Positions 22,653 through 34,212 of a stretch of DNA of 64,000 nt are shown here, piece by piece; within the stretch, counting starts at the first letter, position 1, and every line of letters starts with the position of its first letter. The translations under genes were made by a program, and so were the position numbers. The notes under the pieces are model-generated. The model worked only from the letters and a program-made list of their open reading frames with translations, was not told where the DNA came from and did no database searches. The stretch is from Puccinia triticina. Taxonomy: Eukaryota > Basidiomycota > Pucciniomycetes > Pucciniales > Pucciniaceae. The stretch is taken from assembly GCF_026914185.1 (NCBI RefSeq), contig NC_070563.1:3431001-3495000 (forward strand). The letters are read 5' to 3'.

Positions 22653-24624
22653 ACACCTTTTGAGTCTTACACCGTTTCACAATAAGATCAACATCGGAAC
22701 TTAAAGGCTGACCGTCATAGTAATCCTCCCTTCGACTCGGACCATCCGCTGGATTCATAGACCCACTCACATGATATATGAGCATATTGAAATTGTCCAA
22801 AAATAAAGCCCACCGGGCCTGCTTGGGAGATAAGTACTTAGCAGTTTTAAAATACAGTAAATTTGAATGATCGGAGAACATCCTGACCAGACTCTCAGTC
22901 CCCATCAACCACGCACGCCATTCCTTGCACGCCGAAACAATCGCCAACAGTTCGAGATCAAAAATCCTCCAAGATCTTTCCCGTTCCGAAAGCTTGCGCG
23001 AGAAATAGCTGACAGGAAGCAAGTTTCCTTTCAAGTCAGGCTGGCTCAACACCGCCGCAATAGCATAACCTGACAAATCAACATGAACTATCCTGTCCTT
23101 CTTGAAATCAAAGTGCAATAATAAAGGTTTGTCAACAAACAAACGCTTCAACCTATCAAATGCTTGCAGGGCCGCGGTAGAATCCAAAGACGTCAAATTG
23201 CTGTACTTATCTTGAGTCAATGTAGTCAACGGGCCCGCCACCATAGAGAAATGCGGAATAAAACACCTGTAAAAATTGGTGAACCCCAAAAATTTGCGCA
23301 ACCCCTGCACTGTTATTGGGAAAGGCCAGTTGTTAATTGTCTTCAGCTTATTCAAATTCATCTTGAGTCCTCTATCTGTAATATCAAACCCCAAAAACAT
23401 CACCTTTGAACAAAAAAATTTGCACTTATTCAGGGACGCCTTCAAAGAGTACTCACGAAGTTTCTGTAAAATGTTATTCAGATCTTTAAAGTGTTGTTCT
23501 CTAGTCTTTGAATAAATCAGTATATCGTCAATGTAAACAAAACAACAAACGTCTAAAAATTCCCGCAGAACATGCTGGATAAAGCGTTGAAAAGTAGCCG
23601 GAGAATTTGCCAATCCAAATGGCATTACTTGATATTTGTAAAGCCCCCAGGGAGTGCGAAATGCCGTTTTCCACTTGTGACCCTCCGCTACTCGCAACAA
23701 ATTAAAGGCCGCCTTAAGATCTATCTTTGAAAGAAACCTGCAGCCCTGCAAATTGTTCAGTAAATGAGATATAACTGGGAGAGGATAAGAATCTTGAACA
23801 GTCAAACTGTTCAGCAACCGATAATCCACACACGGGCAATTAGCTTTTCCCGGAACCTTCACATAAAATATGGGAGCGGCCGCCAATGAGGAAGAGACTC
23901 TGATGAAACCTTTTGCCAAATTATCATCCACATACAGCTTCAGTTCTTCCCTTTCCAACTTACTCAGGTTGTACATTTTTCCGAAAGGAGGAACTGCCCC
24001 CTCCTTTAAATTCACCATGCAGTCAAAGTGCCCCCGATGGGGGGGAAGTTCAGTCAAGGCTTCCGTGACAAATACGTCAGAAAACTTGGAAATAAGCGTA
24101 TCAGATTCATTACAAAGCGCAGAACTAATTTCTTGCATATAATCATACATTACAATGTCGCCTTCAGAACCTCCAACAAAAGTCCCTGAGTCCTTCAACC
24201 ACGAGTTTCCTAATATAATATCTGCCGAAGCCATTTTAGTTAAATGAAGTAGCACCCGAGAAGAAAGAAATGAACCAGTAATTGTGGGAATTAAAATGAT
24301 CCCTTTTGCATAAGATAAAATTTCACCGGACGACGCCGCCAACCCGTCAAAAGAGTTGCATTGCAACGGAACCGCCATTGAAAAAGTCTCAATAATCTGC
24401 TTTGCAAAATTTATGTCAATAAACAAAGCGGAAGCTCCCAAATCAACCAGTACAGAAACATCAGCCTGCATATTCTCACGAACCAACAAGGATCCCTTGA
24501 AGAAAGGGCGATGATCCAAACGAGGTGACTTCTGTATCAAATGAGTCTGCTTACTATTGTTCTCACTGAACTTCTCCGCCATACAGGAATTGAAGTAGAT
24601 TTTGCCAGCCGACATGGGTTCCAT
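22648..24624 (-). CDS. Ty3 protease, reverse transcriptase and RNase H
   Basis: A 658-codon frame. Protease lies near residues 50-160 with VLVDLGASALFIDINFA: the usual Asp-Ser/Thr-Gly is Asp-Leu-Gly, so the protease is probably inactive. Reverse transcriptase (about 215-400) shows the fingers, LPVISHLLNNL, SKIDLKAAFNLLRV (first Asp), and FVYIDDILIYSKT (YIDD catalytic pair). RNase H (about 500-600) begins DRIVHVDLSGYAIAAVLSQ and continues with ELLAIVSACKEWR and FSDHSNLLYF. The stop at 22648 is created where the LTR-like insertion starts (KVL then TGA in TGTGAGACC), so the original polyprotein continued into integrase. The frame is otherwise intact. Confidence 0.92.
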   Translation of the reverse strand: MEPMSAGKIYFNSCMAEKFSENNSKQTHLIQKSPRLDHRPFFKGSLLVRENMQADVSVLVDLGASALFIDINFAKQIIETFSMAVPLQCNSFDGLAASSGEILSYAKGIILIPTITGSFLSSRVLLHLTKMASADIILGNSWLKDSGTFVGGSEGDIVMYDYMQEISSALCNESDTLISKFSDVFVTEALTELPPHRGHFDCMVNLKEGAVPPFGKMYNLSKLEREELKLYVDDNLAKGFIRVSSSLAAAPIFYVKVPGKANCPCVDYRLLNSLTVQDSYPLPVISHLLNNLQGCRFLSKIDLKAAFNLLRVAEGHKWKTAFRTPWGLYKYQVMPFGLANSPATFQRFIQHVLREFLDVCCFVYIDDILIYSKTREQHFKDLNNILQKLREYSLKASLNKCKFFCSKVMFLGFDITDRGLKMNLNKLKTINNWPFPITVQGLRKFLGFTNFYRCFIPHFSMVAGPLTTLTQDKYSNLTSLDSTAALQAFDRLKRLFVDKPLLLHFDFKKDRIVHVDLSGYAIAAVLSQPDLKGNLLPVSYFSRKLSERERSWRIFDLELLAIVSACKEWRAWLMGTESLVRMFSDHSNLLYFKTAKYLSPKQARWALFLDNFNMLIYHVSGSMNPADGPSRREDYYDGQPLSSDVDLIVKRCKTQKVL

Positions 24625-25774
24625 TTAAACCAAATCCAGAACCAAAGACGGATCTTCATCCTTCCCTTCCGCATTAGCCACTCTTTTCTTAAACGGTAAA
24701 CCATTGACTTCCGCCAAAGATTGACACTTTTTTCCTTTATCAGGGCGTCCCGCAGGTGGTGTCACGATAGCCAAATACGGTTGAGAAGCTGGAGGTATTT
24801 GGCAAGCCAAAGTCGATTGTCGGTCTGATTGATTCTCTGGAGCCCACATTGATTTGCTCTTCTTGCCGCCCAATCTCTTCCTTCTTCACGCACGACCACC
24901 CCATTCCTTCCATAAAGTGATCATATTGGTCATGTCCATCTCCATCTCTTCCCCCAAAACACAACCTCAAGCTCTGTAATGAGCCGTTTCATACTCCCCC
25001 CCCCACAAAAAATACAAATTCCGCGATCCACGCAACCTTTGCAAAACGTGGTGTAGGAAAAACCCGCTTCCTTCATTGCAGCCAAAATCTCGTCAATATC
25101 CATAGGCTCTCCCTCTGTGAGCTTAGCTTGAGCACCCGGAGGTCGCGAAGGTGGAGGAAGTTGAGGGGGATGAGATTTGAAAACATGACCAGAACCCGCA
25201 TGCAAATGAATGGGTTGACCCTTTTGGTGAGATCGGGGATCAAGAATCTTGCTAACACCCGCCACATTTCGTGAGACCAATGCTGCAATCTCTTGTCTTG
25301 CTTCCAAGTTGACTGATTCATCCCAAGGGCCTCGAAAAAGAGCCAATTTGATAATATTTGGGTCAATTGCCTTGTTGTAAGCCAGGCATTGAGTTCGTTC
25401 GGCCAGCTTGAGGGGTCGAAGTAACGCATTAAAGATGATGTTAAATTCTTCTACCAATTTATTTCCTTGACGAGCCGCATTGAAAGCTGCTTCCGCTTGT
25501 TCTAATTCATGTTGATTAGCAAACGTGCTCTCAATTGTAAGAAGAAAAGAATCGGCATCGAGTAACTCCTTAATGACATAATCCATCTTGGCCGAGGCTT
25601 GCAAAGCCGGTAAATCCAAAACCGAAGCATTCTTTGAAAGTAATCCACGCCACCAAATGTACAAAGGTACTTCCGCATCCATCCGCCCAGACGCCGGACA
25701 AAAAAAACCTGAAATCCATAATATTTTCTGTTTTTCAGTGACAAACTGATCGCCAATCCGTTCAAAAGTGTTTC
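24625..25774 (-). pseudogene. Ty3 gag, C-terminal two thirds with zinc-knuckle-like segment
   Basis: From the target site at 25777 the minus-strand frame reads RNTFERIGDQFVTEK, then WWRGLLSKN, the retrotransposon gag core, and FNIIFNALLRPLKLAERT. Near 25060 a Cys-rich segment (CKGCVDRGICIFCGG) matches the zinc-binding tail seen in rust Ty3 Gag proteins. A frameshift follows near 24990, and the rest of the frame (24873-24625) stops with TAA one codon before the protease ORF at 24624. The N-terminal third lies across the 11.26-kb insertion, at 37038-37332 and beyond. Confidence 0.82.
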
Positions 25775-26439
25775 TTACACTACCAAGATGGATGAATTTG
25801 CGATGTTGTATATTGATCAATATAGCGTATATTGATCAATTTATATTGATTTTTTTTTTTTTTTTATTCCTGTTGATACCTTTGTCTGTGTTCCATGTCT
25901 CCTTAATACTCTTCTATAATCTCTCTCCTTCCCCCTGTGTTAGCATCAAGCCACAGGGATCTTTTTTTTGCCTGATAAAATTCATGAATTTCTACATACA
26001 CCATTCAATTCTTCCTGAAAATGCAAGTTCCAGGATTAATCCAGGGTAGGTGAGGGGTCTCAATTTTTTTTTCTTTTTTTTACATCAACAATTGATGTTA
26101 TCAGAAGTCTCCAAATCTACTTTTTTTCAAAAAAGGAAAAACATTGACCCCTGACCTCTCTCATGATACCATCCTGCACTCATCCTTAACTTGGTTGGTT
26201 GAACTTCCTGAAGATATTGCATATCATACTTGAAGTACTACATGAATATAAGGCCTTTTTGAAATTAGTTTACCATGGTTTAGCATATTTTTGTCAGGTT
26301 CTTTTTTTTATCTACTTTTGTTATCAACCACAGATTGATGAGGAATATTTCCTCAGAAAATTTCATTAGGAAATTTTTCTGCATATAAAACCCAGAAATA
26401 TTATATTTGGGGTCAAATCGCTTATGCAGCAGCTATAAT

Positions 26440-28340
26440 CTGATCAGTTGCCAAATAGCACTACTTTGGTTGTTTCTTGGTGTTTCTGCGACTATATCTC
26501 ATCCCAGCCTGGTAATTCTTCCAAAATATTGGTACCAAAATGTTGACAAGCACACAAAGTTTCATAATGCACCTTTGCTGACCACAAAACCCCTAAATGT
26601 AGCACCTACAGTCTGATCAGTTTCCAAATATCACTACTTTGGTAGCTTCTTGGTTTTTCTGCCTCTATATCTCATCCCAGCATGGGAATTCCTCTGTCAT
26701 ATTGTAACAAAAATATTCACAAGCCTCCAAAGTTTCATTCTGTACCTTTACTGACCACAAAATCCCCAAATTTAGCAGCTACAGTCTTATCAGTTTCCAA
26801 ATATCACTACGTTGGTAGTTTCTGGGTGTTTTTGTTGCTATATCTCATCCCAGCGTGGAAATTCTTCTGCCATATGATTATCAAAATGTTTACAAGCGGC
26901 CAAATTAAGTACCTTTGCTCACCACAAAACCCCCAAATGTAGCAGCTACAATCTGATCAGTTTCCAAGTATCACTACTTTGGTAGTTTCTGGGTGTTTCT
27001 GCCACTATATCTAATCACAGCGTGGGAATTCTTCTGCCATATGGTTACCAAAATGTTTAAAAGCGGCCAAAATTTCATTATGTACCTTTGTTCACCACAA
27101 AACCCCCAATGTAGCAGCTACAGTCTGATCAGTTTCCAAATATCACTACTTTGGCAGTTTCTGGGTGTTTCTGCCACTATATCTCATCCCAGCGTGGGTA
27201 TTCTTCTGCCATATGGTTACCAAAATGGTTACAAGCGTCCAAAATTTCATTAGGTACCTTTGCTGACCACAAAACCCTCAAATGTAGCAGCTACTGTCTG
27301 ATCAGTTTCCAAATATCACTACTTTGGCAGTTCCTGGGTGTTTCTGCCACTATATCTCATCCCAGCGTGGGAATTCTTCTGCCATATGGTTACCAAAATG
27401 TTTACGAGCGTCCAAGATTTCATTACGTACCTTTGTTCACCACAAAACCCCCAAATGTAGCAATTACAGTCTGATCAGTTTCCAAATATCACTACTTTGG
27501 CAGTTTCTTGGTGTTTCTGCCACTATATCTCATCCCAGCGTGGTTATCCTTCTGCCATATGGTTACCAAAATGTTTACAAGCGTCCAAAATTTCATCACG
27601 TACCTTTGTTCACCACAAAACCCCCAAATGTAGCAGCTACAGTCTGATCAGTTTCCAAGTATCACTACTTTGGCAGTTTCTGGGTGTTTCTGCCACTTTA
27701 TCTCATCCCAGCGTGGGTATGCTTCTGCCATATGGTTACCAAAATGTTTACAAGCGTCCGAAATTTCATTACGTACCTTTGTTCACCACAAAACCCCCAA
27801 ATGTAGCAGCCACAGTCTGATCAGTTTCCAAATATCACTACCTTGGCAGTTTCTGGGTGTTTCTGCCACTATATCTTATCCCAGCGTGGGTATTCTTCTG
27901 CCATATGGTTACCAAAATGTTGAAAAGCCCCCAAAGTTTCATTATGTACCTTTGCTGACCACAAAACCCCCAAATGTAGCAGCTACAGTCTGGTCAGTTT
28001 TGAAATATCACTACTTTGGCAGTTTCTGGGTGTTTCTGCCACTATATCTCATCCCAGCTTGGGTATTCTTCTGACATATGGTTACCAAAATGTTTACAAG
28101 CCCCCAAAGTTCCATTATGTACCTTTGCTGACCACAAAACCTCCAAATGTAGCAGCTACAGTCTGATCAGTCTCTGAGTATCACCACTTTGGTAGTTTCT
28201 CTGTGTTTCCGCCACTATATCTCATCCCAGCGTGGGTATTCTTCTCCCATATGGTTACCAAAATGTTTACATGCCCCCAAAGATTCATTATGTACCTTTG
28301 CTGACCAGTTACCAAAATGTTTGCAAGCGGCGGAATCTCC
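26440..28340. repeat. Array of about eleven 173-bp tandem repeats
   Basis: Units of about 173 bp each contain tcagtttccaaatatcacta, ggtgtttctgccactatatc, ccatatggttaccaaaatgt and ccacaaaacccccaaatgta. They start about every 173 bp from 26445 and are most alike in the centre (27130-27990). One inverted unit forms part of the right TIR near 36190-36360. The open frames offset by 173 bp in this array are by-products of the repeat. Confidence 0.92.
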
Positions 28341-28687
28341 ATTAGGGGGTATCAAATATGACCAAACCCACCATTACCTAATCAACGGGTCTACGCAATC
28401 CTTGATTTCAAAATCCTCAATTGCAAAAGCAAAAAAAGGTTCTTTTTTGGCCAGGGCCTGTCAAATATAAGACAAAAAAATACCTGTTCTCAACCAAATA
28501 CATCTGATTTTGAAGTACAAATCAAATCATCCCAGCCAAAATATCATCCACACACCAACCTCAACCAGCCCGAATTCATTCGAATCTGTTTTTTCAAGGT
28601 AAGTTTTAACTCCACATCAATTCAAAGTATACTTATACCTTTGATCCCATTGATCTCTTTCTCATCCTTCTTCATCATACCAACAGA

Positions 28688-29371
28688 ATGGCCCGAAACA
28701 AATTTTTGGCAGCAAAGAAACCAACACGGAAGGAATCAAGGTCGTTCCTTAAGAACCAATTCCCAAAGAACAATTCAGGAGAGGGGGACGAAATCGCTAC
28801 TACCCAAGGTCATCTGAAGCAAGAAGATTACCTTATCATAATCAACTGACTCAGAGACAGGAAAAACTACATCGCTTTTTTTGGAGACAACAAGGCCCCT
28901 AAAGTTGGACGACCAGTTAAAGGGAAGATCAACGGTTACGAGTTAATGGCTATCAACCTTTGCAATCAGTCTCCCTCAAAAATCGATCTCACACCTCGAC
29001 AAATGAAAGATCGATTCATGTCTTACCGGACGAAATACAAGAAGGCTCATACACAATCACTTTCTACTGGATTTGGTCTAACCCCCAACAATCAACAAGC
29101 TGGAATCAGTACAATTGCTGAGAAGCTTGACAGCATGTGTGCCCTTTATGCTGAAATGGACGACTTATTTGGTAATCGTCCAGATGTGAATCCTTGGTGT
29201 CGGAAAGATGCAGAGGATTCAAGTCATTCTTCTGAGGATCATTCAGATGACGAAAACCAAGACGGCTCTGACGGCTCCGATGAAGAGAAGCAATCAAACT
29301 CCTCCGCAATCGATCCTTTGTTGAGAAGTCCAAAGAAGCATCAAAAAATTAGGACCCAAACCAACCTCTGA
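28688..29371 (+). pseudogene. Myb/SANT-like DNA-binding protein of the PIF/Harbinger element
   Basis: ATG at 28688 opens a basic N-terminus, then a Myb/SANT-like helix pattern ending LTPRQMKDRFMSYRTKYKKA, followed by an acidic Ser/Asp-rich tail. A TGA at 28847-28849 falls in YLIIIN-stop-LRDRKNYIAFFGD, at the position where a Myb repeat has a conserved Trp, so TGG to TGA is likely. The frame is otherwise open to 29371. In PIF/Harbinger elements such a protein binds DNA and brings the transposase to the ends. Later exons are at 29626-30640. Confidence 0.72.
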
Positions 29372-29613
29372 TGATGATAGCTCAATTGAGTATGTTGAGG
29401 AGAATTGAGTGAGTGTAAGCACACCTAAATCATTCATACAAATTGTTTTGTTTCATAACTAAACTGAATACAAATTGAAATTCTTAGAGCAAACATTCAG
29501 ATCATTCAAATGAAAATCAAGGAGATCCAAAAGCTGTGGCAAGATTAGATGTACGTTTTTAATTGAAATCAAATTCATTGAAATAATGTTTACTGATACA
29601 TGCTCCTGTCCAG

Positions 29614-30640
29614 CTTTCCAAGAAATTGTTTGTTCAACAATGTGATAGCCTTCCATCAGGCAACAATGTTATCAACACCGGAAGAAATTCTAAAACGATC
29701 AATCTGGCCTCTCAAATTGATCTCAACAACACTTCACAAGATATTGGCCTGCAAGACGACAATGATTTTAACAACTCTCCATCGAAGAAAATGGGATCAA
29801 AGAGGAAGGGCAAGGAACTTTATAAATCAACTTTGACATCATTCACCAAACCTTCTCAAAAGGACGATTCTGATCAAAGTGAAGCTGCAAGCCCAACAAA
29901 GAAAACTGCAGCAAAGAAGAAGAAGTCCACATCTTTCTCAGCTGCCGAGGTTGCAGTACACGATACAACTGATGAAGACTCCAGTCGAACTAAGGAACCA
30001 GCTTCAAGAAAGAAGAAGCACAAATCTTCATCCACTGGTTTGACAGCTGCTGAGCTTGCCTTGGACGATTTGACAAATGACGACACATCTTCTGAAACTC
30101 CAAGGCCTAGTCCAAATAAAGGGAAACGCCGAGCTTCAAACTCCAAAAACATCAACCTTAAAAGCCAGTCTTGCCGAAGCAGTGTTCCTAGTCCTTTTGT
30201 TGCCTATGAAGATTACGCATTGAAGAGGGAAGCTGGTCCGTCATCCTATTGAATTTTTGTTTGGAATCGTAATTGATGCAATTTTTTTGGATGTGTTTTT
30301 AGGCAAGTCTGAGATTGCTCAAGAGAATCTAAACTTTGAGAAGATGAAGTATCACCTATTGATTGAAAAGGATAGTAAAGGAATCAATTTGGACAAAAAG
30401 AAATTCAATCATACAAAGGAACTCGAGGTAAAAAAGTGGGATCACGGAATCAAGTTGGAGGAGAAGAAGTTGACCTTGGAGAAGGAGGAGAGGGACAAAG
30501 ATCAACAGTTTGAATTGGAAAAACTGGATCGCCAAGGTTCTCAAGAGAATAAGTCGAAGAAGATGGAGTTGTTTGCCAAGTTTTTAGATGCTGGAAAGTC
30601 TATAGATGAGATTGAGAGAATCGCTAAGCTCTTGAACTAA
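29614..30640 (+). CDS. Lys/Ser-rich and coiled-coil C-terminal exons, probably of the Myb-like gene
   Basis: After an acceptor (gtccag at about 29613) a frame runs to 30252. It encodes Ser/Lys-rich low-complexity sequence with nuclear-localisation-like runs (KKTAAKKKK, SRKKKHKSS). After a second acceptor (tgtttttag at about 30302) the last exon 30303-30640 encodes a charged coiled coil (KKLTLEKEERDKDQQFELEK) and ends LDAGKSIDEIERIAKLLN. This ending is typical of Myb/SANT-like transposon proteins in fungi. The exon joins are inferred from splice signals, and a TGA precedes the second intron. Confidence 0.55.
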
Positions 30641-30708
30641 CTCGCAATTGTTGTTTTATGTGACTTGGATTTTGAATTAGTTGAATATTATTATCAACTT
30701 TGTCTTTA

Positions 30709-32199
30709 TCATCTTAAAAAACGAAACACATCAAGATAAAAACTCAAAATGAACCTCATCAAAACAGGGTTATTTGCAGACAAATATATGAGCTCTAAAT
30801 GACAAATTATTTCTTTTTTTTTTTTTTTTGGCTTGACAAGTGAATCTTCAACATTTTTTCTCTTCCCTTTTTTAGGATATGCAAGTGAATCATGAAGTAG
30901 TTTAGCTTTATCACGAGGAACCCAGTCTTTTTTGTCTTTACTTTTTTTGTAGTACTCATCTTTGATCCGTTGCAAAGCTCTTTGGGTTTTGGCAGGCAGC
31001 TGGACGGAGTAACCAAGTCGAGTATGTGAAGACAAAATGGGACTAGTGGAAGGGAGAGTAAGATGAGCATAGTGTGTAGCTTTCCATGCACACTCAACAA
31101 CACCTTGAAAACCTGAAAAATCAAGACCAAATTCATTTTTAGGGAAGACAAATTCGCCACCGTGCCCATCTAACTTGCCTTCAATTAAGTCACCAGTGGA
31201 TTTGTCGATTGGGAGCCATGTGACAAATGTGTAGGGGGATGAGTCTCAATTGGTGTGGCAGTTGTTTGCGAAATTGTTGAGGGTATAGGATAAGTGACAA
31301 GTAAAAGCTTCAGGATCCGTGACAAAATCTGGAGACAAGCCTGGAGCATTCAATGGCTGAAAATGTTCTTTGACTTCATCAAACAGAGGTTTAGAAAGGG
31401 CCTCAAATCTTTCACCAATAAATCGATTGACTTCAGGCAGACCAGTTTGAAGTTCTTCCCACCCATCACGATCACGAGCTACCTTCTCCGCAATACCCGT
31501 TATTCCAATCGTAGTCTTTGCTTTGTACGCTTTCCGCCAACCTAAACTAAAAAGATCGCCTTCGTATGCTGGACCATTTGAGGTGTTGGGATTCTGGAAT
31601 TTGGATTGCTGGATTAGATGGCGGCTGAGATTTTGAAATCGGGCTTTCAATGAGCTGTCCATGGTGGCAAACGGGTTGAATTTGACTACACAAACAATGT
31701 GTTTGCGGCTGCTGTCGGCGTAGGCAATGAAGCTCTTGCGAAACATCCGAATTCCCGCATTGTGGTCCTTCCTGCAAACATGTGCCGTAATTTGTTCTTT
31801 GCCAGAGTATTTGAGGTTGGCCTTCTGCCTGTCTTGAAGTTGTTTGGCTGCTTTGAATTCTTGATGTCGTAGCTGCTTTTTGGAGAGGAATTGTAAGGCA
31901 GGTGGAGCACATGGAGCATGACGGTTTGAAGTTGGTGGCCCAATGCGAAAAGGCAGCCCTGATACATCAGGTAATCTATGGCATTGATTCTGGATGTTTC
32001 TGACACACTCAAGAGGATCGGGGGAGTCGCCAGGACAGGTTTTACAAACAGGGGTTTCAAGGGTGTTTGGCGGTGGATTGAAGTACTTCTTGGTTGATGC
32101 TTTGCTGAGCCGGATTAAGCGCCTTGGGGTTTGCAAAGCTGCATGTGAAATCCGGTTTGGAGAAAGCCGCTTGTTCAACTGATGAAAAAGAAAATTCAC
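30709..32199 (-). pseudogene. Tet-like 2OG-Fe(II) oxygenase, decayed, carried by the PIF/Harbinger element
   Basis: One minus-strand frame of 497 codons, broken only by TGA at 31248-31246. Recognisable blocks are MFRKSFIAYADSSRKHIVCV, NPFATMDSSLKARFQNLSRH, SLGWRKAYKAKTTIGI, then the active-site half: NNFANNCHTN at 31274-31249, GGEFVFPKNEFGLDFSGFQG, VVECAWKATHYAHLTLPS and HTRLGYSVQLP. These match the Tet-like (TET/JBP-related) 2OG-Fe(II) oxygenase family expanded in rusts. The iron-binding His-x-Asp appears as His-Thr-Asn, the second His is near 31065 and the oxoglutarate Arg near 31020. The stop probably replaces Trp (TGG). The Asn and the stop imply loss of activity. Relatives oxidise 5-methylcytosine in other lineages; the substrate here is unknown. 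Confidence 0.72.
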
Positions 32200-32639
32200 A
32201 AGTCAGAAACGTAGGAATTCCCCCATTCTCCTGAACCATAGCCCATCTGCCGATCCCATCCATGAGGGAGGCCCTGACTCTTGGGGTGATGCAGGGCATC
32301 TCAAACGGATGGTTCTTACACACTCCAGAGGAGGCCTCCTGAGGATGGGATCTGCAGATGAGCATTCCACCTTCCCATATACCATTGGCCATGAATATCC
32401 TTATAGGAGGCTTTGCCTCTGGCAGTACATAGGGCATCTCAAACGGATTGGTTCTGATGTACACCAGAGGAGCCTCCTGAGGATATTCATGTCAATGGTA
32501 ATTAGGGGAGGTGGTGTTTTACATCTCGAGGCTTGGGGTGGCTTTCATAGTTTGGATGGTGAAAGGACTTGCCTGTGAGCTCATGATGATCGGTGAATGC
32601 GTGTGATAACACTCCAGGTGAACACAAATCCTAAAAGGA

Positions 32640-33830
32640 AAAATCCTCCGCAAGCTGACAGAACACCACAAGGCCTGGATAGTCAGCCAGGCCTCAGAGA
32701 TAAAAAAAAACATGACCTTGATCAATCGATTGAGGTCCAGGACTGTTGTACAGAAGCCCAGGCTCACCTGGGTCCGTTGGGGGGTGATCGCGTCACCAGG
32801 GTGGGTTTGGGGCGAGTAGGGGTGCGAGGTTTGCTTCGGAGGCCGTCTGAGGTACTCCGCGAGCTGACAGAGCACCACAAGGCCTGGACAGTCAGCCAGG
32901 CCTCAAGAATCAAAAAAAACATGACCTCAATCGATCGATTGAGGTCCAGGAGTGTTGTATAGAAGCCCAGGCTCACCTGGGTCCGTTGGGGGGTGATCGC
33001 GTCACCAGGGCGGGTCTGGGGCGAGTAGGGGTGCGAGGGTTGCTTCGGAGGACTTCTGAGGTACTCCACGAGCTGACAGAACACCACGAGGCCTGGACAG
33101 TCAGCCAGGCCTCAAGAATATAAAAAAACATGACCTCGATCGATCGATCGAGGTCCAGGAGTGTTGTACAGAAGCCCAGGCTCACCTGGGTCCTTTGCAG
33201 GGGGATCACGACCGCACGGCGGGTCCGGGGCGAGTAGAGGTGCAAGGCGTTGGGGGGGGGGGGGATCGCGAACGCAAGGCGGGTCGAGGGCAAGTGGAGG
33301 TGCGAGGTCAAGTTTGGAGGCTTTCCGAAGGTTGTCCGCGAGCTGACAGAACAAAGGGAGGCCTGGAGAGTCAGCCAGGCCTCAAATATAGATATAAAAC
33401 AAGGCCTCGATCGATCGATCAAAGCCCAGGACCATTAAAGGGAACACCAGACTCACCTGGGTTTGTTGGGGGGGGGGGGGGGGATCGTGTCACCACGGCT
33501 GGTCCGGGGAAAATTGAGGTGTGAGGTTGAGGTCCCGCGAGCTGACAGAACACCGCAAGGTCTGGACAGTCAGCCAGGCCTCAGATATCAAAAAAACATG
33601 GTCTTGATCCATTGATCAAGGCCCAGGACAGTTGAACCGCCAAAATGCTCACCTGGGTTTGTTGGTGGGGGATTGTGGCACAAGGGCAGGGTCCAGGGCG
33701 AGTTGAGGTGCAAGGACGAGGTCAGAGGCCTTCCGAGGTTGTCTGCCAACTGATAGAACAGAGAGAGGCCTCAACAGTCAGCCAGGCCTCAAAGATTAAA
33801 AAAAAAACCCTGGCCTTGATATCACCCACC
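32640..33830. repeat. Minisatellite of about 209-bp units
   Basis: Five to six units begin gagctgacagaacaccacaa and continue aggcctggacagtcagccag, aaaacatgacc, a palindromic tcgatcgattgaggtccagg and ctcacctgggtccgttgggg. Spacing is about 209 bp at the left end and less regular to the right, with G-runs expanded at 33254 and 33468. It lies inside the PIF/Harbinger element between cargo gene and transposase. Confidence 0.85.
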
Positions 33831-34212
33831 GTTATTTGTTGACTGGGGTTCCGTGGCAGTGACTATGAGATTGAGAGTTGAGGGGTTTTATGCGCTTGGG
33901 AAGGCTTTTGATGAAGAGTTGAAGCTTGGCTTGGTCAAAGGGAAGAGGATGAAACGGCAAACATGAATCCACCGACTCAAGTGGAAGAGTTTGTCTGGGA
34001 ACGGAGGAAAAAAAATCAAAGGTGAAACATGAATATGATATTGGTGACACTGTATTAATTGAAAGGAAACCAAAGTAACGCCGTGGCATGAAAATGGTTC
34101 CAGACCACTTCAAACGGTTTAGAAGACCAAATCTAGGTGAATAGAAATCAATTTCAGTCAAACAAAAATCATCCCCCCCAGCCCCCCCCCCCCCCCAAAT
34201 GATCCACTTGCC

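Noticed and set aside
26993..28074. Chain of similar 86-134-codon frames offset by 173 bp
   Set aside because: Each is the same frame through the 173-bp tandem repeat; no start or domain supports coding.
33112..33422. Open frames of up to 149 codons on both strands
   Set aside because: They lie in the 209-bp minisatellite and show its repeated residues; not genes.
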